From Lichina pygmaea (lineage: Eukaryota > Ascomycota > Lichinomycetes > Lichinales > Lichinaceae), in contig OY730175.1 of NCBI GenBank assembly GCA_963422465.1, positions 2,418,001 to 2,482,000 on the forward strand: a DNA stretch of 64,000 bases. Direction: 5' to 3'. A program made the position numbers and the translations under genes. Under the pieces are notes generated by a model. That model was not told the DNA's origin. It worked only from the letters and a program-made list of their open reading frames with translations, and did not search any database. The first letter of the stretch is position 1; every line of letters starts with the position of its first letter. Shown here piece after piece: positions 56,317 through 64,000 of the stretch.

Positions 56317-59300
56317 TCGGGACACCGAATCACGTCGATAGGCGAGTGTCTGATCGCCGCTTGCCAGAGATCTGATCAGAAGCCAGTCTGAGGACGAAGT
56401 ACTTCGTACGTATCGTACCGAGTACGTCGTACTCCGTACACTTGCGACGGCTACCTATCCGGCCGCCGGACGATTGACCCGTGGACCGTCACACCGATTG
56501 GCACCGGTCGAGGCATCGTGATCGTCGTCGAAAATGCTACGACGGCCGACGACGCTGAGTAAGGTAGGTAGGTACTTCGCGTACGTATTACCTCCGCGCC
56601 CTACCGTCGAACGACGGACAACGCATGGGCCGCTGCAAGACGGTGCTGACACCCGAGCCGGGGCGCAGGGATCGCAAGGTCCAGAACGAGAAGAGATACG
56701 TTACCGACAGACGACTGGATCGCTGAAGATCGAGGAGGCGCAAAAGCAAGGCGAACTCAAGATCCAGGCCGACGTACGGGATCCTCGGGAGCAAACATCG
56801 GCGCAGCAATCCAGTCGTGCCACTTTACGCGGCGTGAGAGGGACAGATCGCCGAGGCGAGGCACGTAGAGGTCGGAGAGGATGATGGGCTGGATCTCGGC
56901 GTCCTCTCCGGCGGGCCGGTCGGTCGGACTCGGAGTGCAAGGCCGGCCTGGATCGAGGCAGCGCCACGGACGATGTTGGGACCCTTGGAATTGCCACTCA
57001 GACGGTGAGGATTTCCAGGACCGCAAAGGGGAAAGCGTCTCGCCAAACAACGTTTGCGCTACGACGCAGGCGATGGATATTACAGATCTCGGGACCGGGT
57101 CTCCGCTACGTGTCGTGCGTGACCGGTGTGCCATTGCGGTAGCCATCTGCCTGCCGGAGAAGTCGGAGATCGGCGTGATCAGTAACCGGTCACGCAAAGG
57201 CACACGCCCGGAGTCGGCCCGGATTGCCATGGCACCGGTCTTCCTGATCCTCTGTGAGACGGTTGATTTGCCATCCTACGGCCTCGGCTGACGGGATGGC
57301 GGCGCCTCTCCGAGCGAGTGCGGGACAGCCTGAGATGTCTGTGATGCTACGTATGCAGCCTGGACAACCTCACCATCGACGGGATCCACGTCTGACTCGA
57401 AGATGCCGAACGACGAGAGCTGAAAGGGAACGCGGACTCTCGTCGTGCTGGACTTGTGTGAGCCACGACACACGGCAGAAGGCGTACTGTACTTGTCAGC
57501 ACTCCTCAAGAATGCGACCGGCCCTTACAGCACCTTCATACCGATCGCAGGGCACGAGAGACCTGCGCTTCCACTCCTGTCGACGCCACAGTGGCCGCCA
57601 CATGGGAGTCCAGGCGCGACTTTGTCAGATGAGTCTGACGCCAACAAAAGACCAAAGGAGGGTCTGTCCAACCCAAACGAGAGGGGGGTGTGTCAGAAGG
57701 CCCAACCAACTCGGCCAAGAGACGCGACGGCCCCGGTCAGGTGATCGGAACTGCCGTTGGCTGATCCTATACATACGTAAGGCTGCACGTAATAAGGTTG
57801 ATGTGCAAGGAGAGGAATGGAGTGGCGTAGCACCAAGCCAAGATGGGAGGGTCAGTGAATCTGGGGAATCTGTCGTAGCTGAGAAGCAAGAGTTGCGAAG
57901 AGGCCATGGTCCCGGCGCAGATGTTGGTGTATAGGGCTGGACCTTGGTGGTCTGTTGAGACGTTCACCTGCCAAATCCTCTGGGCTGAGCACACCACAGA
58001 TCACCTGTAGGGTTCTCTTGGCAGCGGCCCCGACGGAGATGAAGGAGCCTCGTCATCGACCTTGCGACAATTCAGTAAGAAGGTAAAGTGCCGCGGTACC
58101 CAGCAATGTATTCCTGCAGGAAGAGACTCCCCTTGACATCGCAGAGAATTCACGACTCCCACTGTCATCGACCATCTTGAGGAATGTACGGAGTAGAGGT
58201 TGTGAGAACTGGACGATGCTGGTCCTGGGGAGGCCTGGGAGGGTGTCGTGGGGGGGGTCCAAGAGACGGTCAAAGTCCGACTTGCATGCCCCCCCCTCGC
58301 TTGACCGCCGGTCATAAGTTCTTCTGGGTCGGTGGCGGTCTCGACCCAAGATAAGTACCCTTGAACTTTTGAAAGATCGGGCTCAACGAAACGACTCCAT
58401 GTGGTGTAACACGGCTGCCAGCCCCGACACCTCAAACACATGGCATCAGGAAGCACGGCTATAGTCGTCTAAATCTAGAGCCAGACAGCAAACGTAGTTG
58501 GCAAGAGATCAGACCGGAAAATACCTAATGTGGCAGGGTGTGCGGTACAGGCTGGGTACAGCTGACTAAGACCACTACATCTCGGCAACTGCCGATACAG
58601 ACGTGCTTGGTCAGCCAAGAGCTGACTAAGCGCGCATTCGCCCGCTCAAGCACAGGGCTGGGTGAAACTGTAACTCCGTACGGGAGTAATACTCGTACGT
58701 ACGCCGTACGTACGGAAGTATTGTAAGCGAGGAAGTAGGAGCGGCCCGAGGGGGGGAGGAAAAAGGGGGGGGGGGGGGGGGGGGGGGGCCGGTCCTCGGC
58801 ACCGGCAACTTACGACCGACCAGACTTCTTATCGATCCGGAGCCTTTTCCGGCCTTCTCCTTTCCTTCTTCCTTCGCGCCGACGTCCAAGGATTGTCCTG
58901 GGCGCGACCGCCGAGGTCGGCGAGGAAACATACTCGTCCGTACTCCGTACAACTGCGCCGCATCATCGAAACAGCTTCGCAGCAGCGGCTCGCAAAACGG
59001 CTTTTCGTACTCGTGCGTACCCAGCGCAGGTCCTACCGTACGCATGTGCGTACTACGTACGTACGTACGTACCGTCGAAACCACCCCCGGTCCCGTCCCC
59101 GTCGGCTGCGACGGCCTCTCTCGCGCACGCCTGCATGAGCCTTGACCCGAACCGGGGTCGCCCCCGTCGGACGGCCGCATACCTCGACGGATCTCGCACG
59201 ATTGGTGGATGGTCTTCTCTGCGCACACGGCAAGTGCGTGCACGCGCGCCTACACCACCTCCTCGGCCTCGTCACCGTGATGCATCCTGACCTGACTATG

Positions 59301-60150
59301 CAGCAGAGAGGCACGAGCAGCGCGACGCGACGGACATTGACAGGATCCGCCCCCACGCCGGCCTCCCCCCCCCGGCTCCTCTCGTCCCCTCGTCCAAGCT
59401 ACGTACTTGGGTACGGCACCGCAAACCCGCACCGTCGCCGGAGATGTGGGGGAGCTGCTTCTTGCTTTCTTTTCCCCTCCCGCTGCAAGACGAGGGTCGG
59501 CAACGGACTAGGGCCGATGCCATTCGCCAGCAGATCCAGACTTTCCCGGTGCCTGACTGCTCCTGGTGGCGTGGCCGGTGGTTCGCGCCAGACCAAAAAG
59601 CCTATCGATCCGTCCTGGCCCGAGCACTCTCTCCTCATCCTTTACAGACGCGCACCACCTCCGTGCAGAGACACGGTCACGGACGACTCTACCTCTGTGC
59701 TCTGTCCGATCATGCTGACCTCGCTCACCTGGCCTCTCTTCTCTCAAGATCTCTCTTAAATAATTGGCTCCTCCTCCTCCTCCTCCTTCCCATCCTCGTC
59801 GTCGGCCGTCACCTCCCACGCTCAATGCCTCCTTCGCGACATGGCGCAGCAATGATAGACGCCGTCAACGTCGTGCACCCTCTCAGGCCTGCGACCAAGC
59901 ATCGTCTGCCCACCTGAATCCAGGACCTGCGACGGCCTCATCCTAGCCCCGGCGCCGGGCCTCCTCCACCGGCCTCCTTCGTGGCCCTTGAGCCGACGCG
60001 ACTGTCGCCTACACCGACCCGGCAGCCTTGCCTGGGCCGCCTGCAGTGCGCCACTGCTTCGAACCTCTCTCTCGTGTTTGCTCTCCTCGCGAGGCGCCTC
60101 GGCCACACACGGCTTCGACATTTTAAGCCGCCATCTTCCCCCCGAGAGAG
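56317..60150. other. About 3.8 kb without recognisable genes
   Basis: Both strands were read. Several open frames exist but none shows a known motif or consistent codon use. About 56600-57250 is the most protein-like part (several overlapping frames open, GC-rich). GTAC palindrome tracts lie at 56403-56440, 58675-58722 and 59030-59072, and a 24-nt G run at 58765-58788. From about 59600 rightward the DNA is CT-rich and probably holds the promoter and 5' UTR of the Ecl1-like gene. Confidence 0.4.
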
Positions 60151-60151
60151 C

Positions 60152-60159
60152 TATATAAA
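60152..60159 (+). promoter_or_regulatory. TATA box of the Ecl1-like gene
   Basis: TATATAAA stands about 107 bp upstream of the ATG in a CT-rich promoter. It is the clearest TATA element in the window and fits a stress- or starvation-induced gene. Confidence 0.65.
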
Positions 60160-60265
60160 CAGTCGACCTCCGCCTCCGAGTCGGCTCCGCTCCTCTCGCC
60201 TCGGTCCGTCTTTCCGCGCACCCCACCATCTCGAATCGACGTCCTTCTCCCACCCTCCGGTCACC

Positions 60266-60847
60266 ATGGGCTGTTTCCCGGACTTCTGCCTTGCGTGCGA
60301 TCAGCAGACGACGGGCGGGCCGTACTGCTCGCAGGCCTGTCGACTGACGGATCTCGAGCGGGGCCCGGCCGGCTTGCAGGCGGTCTTGCCGCTGCAACAG
60401 CCGGCACGTCCGGTGCCGTGGGAGCCGTCCTGCTCGCGTTCGACCTCGCCGTCGCCGGTCAGCTTCCATCTGCCTCCGCCGGTCGATTTCGCCGCGTACC
60501 GGCGGTCGCGGTCCGGGCCGGCCGCATCCGCTCGAGATCTGCATCCGGCCAGGACGGCCTCTCACGCGGCGCAGCTGTCTCGCTGTCCTCCACCGTCGTC
60601 CTCGCCGCCGCCGTCGTCGTCTCGGTCCGATCTGTCCGGACAGGCTCTGCCGCTCTCGTCGGGGAACGTGCACGTCGGCGCCCGACTGACGCCGTCGTCG
60701 TCGCAGACGTCGCTCGCCTCTCTCCGGAGCAACACGTCGTCCGTCGACGAGTGTCTGCTGGCAGACCAGATCCAGTCGGAGCTGCGGCGCTACACCAGCG
60801 CCTTTGACGTCACCCGAGACCACAAGCGATGGCTGCTGCGGGCATGA
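60266..60847 (+). CDS. Ecl1-type life-span regulatory factor
   Basis: This small zinc-binding protein belongs to the Ecl1 family (extender of chronological life span in Schizosaccharomyces pombe), whose members respond to nutrient starvation. The single exon encodes 193 residues. The family module is at the very N-terminus: FCLACDQQTTGGPYCSQACR (CxxC...CxxxC), followed by LTDLER. The middle is Ser/Pro-rich with a Ser-run segment (SSSQTSLASLRSNTSS), and the C-terminus ELRRYTSAFDVTRDHKRW matches the conserved LxxYxxSFDxxRDxKR end of filamentous-fungal members. The ATG has a good context (accATGG) and lies 107 bp after a TATA box. No nuclear signal is obvious. Identity rests on the Cys pattern plus the C-terminal block; the molecular role is inferred from the family. 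Confidence 0.83.
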   Translation: MGCFPDFCLACDQQTTGGPYCSQACRLTDLERGPAGLQAVLPLQQPARPVPWEPSCSRSTSPSPVSFHLPPPVDFAAYRRSRSGPAASARDLHPARTASHAAQLSRCPPPSSSPPPSSSRSDLSGQALPLSSGNVHVGARLTPSSSQTSLASLRSNTSSVDECLLADQIQSELRRYTSAFDVTRDHKRWLLRA

Positions 60848-61086
60848 CCTCGCGTACGGAGGCTGTGTCTCCGTGGGCCACCATCTCCGACGTCGCCCTC
60901 GTCTTCTTCTCGAGGCCTCTCATCGCGACGGAGACGATCGAGAGTCGGCGGTATCCGCGACACAGCCCTACGGGGCATGTCTGCGGCTGTGCCGTCTCGA
61001 GCCGCGTCCTTCTGGCACGAGCATCGATCGTCCCATCTCATCGTCTCTTGTCGCTGTTGTCATGCACCTCATCATCATCATCATCA

Positions 61087-61120
<34 letters not shown>

Positions 61121-61497
61121 GGTAATCTCATGTTCTGACCCCCAACCTCGACGACCCCAAAAATCAACCCCCAAAAGTATTCATCAAAAAAAACCCTCCA
61201 CTCCATCCTTACCGCGGCCAAACAAAAATCATTCATCTCAGCCCATCGAAAGCTGAAAACCACGTAGAGCGTTCCTTCTCCGTACCGTGACCATCAAACG
61301 AACGTCTTCTGACACCGGCTACGATGACCATCTTTGCGGGAATCTTGCCGGGGGGGAGTGTGTGTAGATGCCTGGGCGTGCTCGGCATTCTGTCGCCTTG
61401 TCCGTGAACATCCTGCAGTGCGCCGTGATGAAGGAGGATCGATCCAATTCTACAGTCCGGTACGTACGGAGTACGGAGTACGTATTACAGTAACCAC
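60848..61497. other. Intergenic with compound TCA/TCG microsatellite
   Basis: No gene is recognised. A (TCA)n(TCG)n array lies at 61069-61119, and A-rich CCCAAAAA segments lie near 61150-61230. A GTACGGAGTAC tract at about 61457-61488 adjoins the transposon-end repeat. Confidence 0.55.
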
Positions 61498-61555
61498 GGC
61501 TGAGCCTGGCTTAGTCAGTAGTGTTAGTCAGCTAGATAGGGGGCCATATAGCCCT
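61498..61555 (+). repeat. Candidate terminal repeat of the pogo-like element
   Basis: This copy of the 58-bp repeat also found at 45458-45515 lies at the probable left limit of the element. Just inside it are two perfect hairpins: ggaggtac/gtacctcc (61567-61585) and ggacacccttac/gtaagggtgtcc (61608-61634). The right-hand terminus is outside the window, so terminal inversion cannot be confirmed. Confidence 0.5.
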
Positions 61556-62468
61556 ACCCGTGCCTTGGAGGTACTTCGTACCTCCCCTCCCCTCGCTAGC
61601 TCGGTCGGGACACCCTTACTCGGTAAGGGTGTCCGACAGTTGCAACGGTTTGGACAGTGCAACGGTCACATTCCACAAAATCAGCTTCGCAGTTCTATAA
61701 CTTCACAGCGCAACGACTAAATTAAAATCTGATTTGCTTATTAGATTCCCCTACCTCTCAAGTACAATCTCTGAAGTTTTGGAGCTCTTGTGAATTCTAT
61801 AGCAAAGCTGAGAAACTATCGTGGTTACAACCCCAATAACAGATCCTTGACAGATCGAGTTTGCAACGTTAATAACTTTACAACAAAGTGATAAAACTGT
61901 AGATTTTATGAGCCTATCTGGTTCTAGATCAGATGTTCTATCGGTACCCAAGGTGTCACCTCCTCTGGGAATTCGTGGCGCTGTTGAGCGCCTGGGGAGA
62001 TTGCTGGCACCACCATCACTGGCTCCACTGTTGCTTGCTGTTCTGTCGCTGGCTCCACAAACGTTGCCCCACCATACCCCACTACTGCCCCACCATACCC
62101 TGCTATTGTCGCTTTCTTTACTTCCTTTGCCATCTTCTTTGCTATCTTTGCGTCTTCTTTTACTTTAGCTGCTACTACTTTCTCTGCATCTTTCACTGCC
62201 TTTGCTTCCTCCTTTGCTTTTGCCGCTGCTGCTTTTTCAGCCTTCTTTACATCACACACTCAAGCATGTTCCACGCGCTTTTCCTCCTCAATTCGTTGTT
62301 TTTCTGCCACCGCCCGGGCTGCACCACAGCTAATAGAGCCCCTGTTCTGAACTTGTCACCGGCTTGGCTTCTGGTGCGTGCTTCAAGCAAGTTCTGCTGC
62401 CTTTGTATACCTCAGTTCATCTTTGAGAATGATGTTCTCTGTCACCCAGGTAATAGTCACTTTACCAA

Positions 62469-63595
62469 ACTCCACTGGCACAAACACCAGAGAATTATTC
62501 TTCAAAAAGCACAAAAAGCACTATCTTCTCTTTCTAGAACCTCTTACTCCACCTGCGGCTTTCCAGTTCTCACAGCACGCCTTGTGTACACTGCAATACT
62601 CAGATCTGTACTGAGCTATGCAGTGGGAATTTGGTTCAACCCACTCAGAAAATCCTCTAATATTTCCTCTCTTATCATATTCCAAAACAAATGTCTGAGA
62701 CTTATTGGGGGTGCTTTCAAAGCCACTCCTTCTTTTCTATTAGAGAGTGAGCTTTTTCTTTTACCTCTAGATCTCTATTTTAAATTTCGCACAGCTTGTT
62801 TTCTATCTTCTATCCAAACCTCCTCTCTGAAAGACTTTCTTGACAGTACCTTTTCTACTATTTCTTCCTATGCTTCTTCACTGAGGAAACCTTTAAAGAA
62901 ATCCTCAACTATCTCTCCTAATTGGAAGTTCACTTGGTTAAGTCAAATAACTACTAACCAGGCTAGTTCAAAGAAAGAACTACAAATACTCTTTACTAAA
63001 GAGTGGGAAAACCAATGGGAGGAGAAGAAAAGAAAAGGCTATGCTGGATGGCAGGTGTTTTGCCAAAAACCTCACTACAACAACCTAAAGCTCTACAAAG
63101 AGCTACAGAAAGCTGAGGCAAGTCTACTACTGCAAACCAGAACTGGGAGAATTGGTCTAGCAAGTTTTCTTTTCAGAGCTGGAGTCCCTGACTTTCCTAC
63201 CCCCCTATGCATGTGTGGTCAAGCAGAAGAGACAGTAAAGCATATCACCTCTTCATGCTCTCTCTACTCAAGTCAAAGACAACATGCTCTCTTTAACCCC
63301 CAAGATTTCACTACTATTATTTCAAACCCAGAGCTTCTACAGAAGTTTCTGTACTGGTTTATGTCTTTGAAAAGACTAAACCAATTTAATCTGGCTTTCA
63401 AACTTCACTATTCACACTCCAACATCTAGAAGCTTTTCCTACCAGACACTACAAGATTTCCTTTTGCTACACTTTCTAGTCACCTCCCTGTCTTCAGTTT
63501 TTATTCCTTTAAAGGTTTTCTGAAGAAGTTCACTATTAGCTGGAAGATCTGCATGGCTGTAAAGCTACAAACAGTGTAAGAATCAAATCAAAAAA
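62469..63595 (+). mobile_element. 5'-truncated LINE (Tad-like) inserted in the pogo element
   Basis: This non-LTR retrotransposon fragment keeps the last 320 codons of its reverse-transcriptase ORF and the 3' UTR. The thumb-type segment reads RLVYTAILRSVLSYAVGIWF, then FQNKCLRLIGGAFKATPSFL. A C-terminal knuckle CMCGQAEETVKHITSSC follows. The ORF ends at 63429 and the element ends in an A-rich tail (aatcaaatcaaaaa). It is flanked by 18-bp direct repeats, taatagtcactttaccaa (62451-62468) and the same with one mismatch (63596-63613). The frame is open throughout this part, so the insertion is fairly young. The clade is assigned by resemblance to fungal Tad-like elements and could be another member of the jockey/I group. 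Confidence 0.9.
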
Positions 63596-64000
63596 TAATA
63601 GTCACTTTAGCAATTTTGCGTAAGTCCTTGGGGTACACTGGTGTTTCTGGGTCCATGTAATTGCTAAGCCACTATTTGAATGTTCGAATCATGAGAGGTG
63701 TTGTGAACATTGGCTCGATAGCCTGTGGCTGTACAGGAGGGGTGGCCGGCCATCGAAGTTCTATATCTTTTTGTCTTTTCTTCTCTTTTTCTTGTAGTCT
63801 GTCAACCACCTTCTTAGATCTGTATGGGATAAGACCAGTCTCCCTGAACGCAGAAAGAATAGTTGATGGCTTTAATGCTTTCTGGCAAATTAATCCTAGA
63901 GCTTCGAGGAATTCCAGCTTGTTGAAGTCCACACACCCTGTACAAGCAGCAGTGTCAACAGCCTCAGTATGCCAATGCTCATAGGGCTGGAAAACAGTAA

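Larger units (their letters stand above)
61498..64000 (-). mobile_element. Pogo-type (Tc1/mariner) DNA transposon, interrupted and decayed
   Basis: The minus strand at the right edge reads VFQPYEHWHTEAVD, then DFNKLEFLEALGLICQ and STILSAFRETGLIPYRS. This is the C-terminal end of a fungal pogo-type DDE transposase (DNA-cutting enzyme of the cut-and-paste element). The frame continues past the window edge. It meets a TAG stop at 63672-63674, then reads on in frame as MDPETPVYPKDLRKIAKVT up to the LINE insertion at 63595. The K/A-rich tail (AKAKEEAKAVKDAEKVVAAK) resumes beyond the LINE and ends at 61924, interrupted by further stops. The copy is therefore inactive in this part. The left limit is set by the candidate terminal repeat and is approximate. 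Confidence 0.8.

Noticed and set aside
56757-57230. Minus-strand open frame of 157 codons
   Set aside because: Two other frames are equally open, no recognised family, no supporting splice structure; left unannotated.
59142-59759. Plus-strand open frame of 205 codons
   Set aside because: Composition is random-like and it spans a CT-rich probable promoter; no motif.

Overview
The window is nuclear DNA of a filamentous ascomycete (Pezizomycotina; the gene set would suit a Sordariomycete, but I cannot fix the genus). Genes have several short introns (mostly 45-100 nt, GT-AG, with CTGAC/CTAAC-like branch sites), GC-rich third codon positions, and fungal-specific products: an Slt2/Mps1-type MAP kinase, a class I chitin synthase, Sly1, a Spo14-type phospholipase D, a sedolisin protease, CorA-like membrane proteins and an Ecl1-type life-span factor. 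I built exon models by hand. Nearly all close in frame through every junction and restore family-conserved residues.

Layout. 0.6-16.8 kb is a dense housekeeping block: cell-wall-integrity MAPK (minus), gamma-glutamyltranspeptidase (minus), mitochondrial release factor 1 (plus), a PNUTS/Ref2-like PP1-binding transcription-termination factor (minus) and Sly1 (plus). 19.8-32.5 kb holds phospholipase D (minus), an alpha/beta hydrolase (plus), an S53 sedolisin (minus) and a conserved fungal protein of unknown function (minus). A decayed aminoglycoside-phosphotransferase-like fragment follows near 33.3 kb. 35.2-51.3 kb carries chitin synthase I (plus), a CorA-like protein with GMN (minus), an unknown 503-residue protein (plus), a HAD phosphatase (minus), a second CorA-like protein with GMD (minus) and phosphoserine phosphatase SER2 (minus).

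From 51.3 kb to the right edge the DNA is accessory in character: a tandem pair of Cys-rich small-protein genes or relics, a Ty3/gypsy chromovirus fossil, about 5 kb without recognisable genes, an Ecl1-family gene with a TATA box, and at the edge a pogo-type DNA transposon split by a 5'-truncated LINE with an 18-bp target-site duplication. Three more short copies of that LINE's 3' tail lie at 18.4, 28.3 and 43.3 kb, all cut at almost the same 5' point.

Functional links are loose. The MAPK and chitin synthase I belong to cell-wall maintenance, and Sly1 and PLD to membrane traffic. There is no sign of a secondary-metabolite cluster. The most unusual signals are the recurrent GTAC-rich palindromic tracts near gene starts, the uniformly truncated LINE tails, an in-frame stop-free 363-nt intron at the end of the PLD gene that could encode a hydrophobic segment if retained, and many long G/C homopolymers in introns and flanks.
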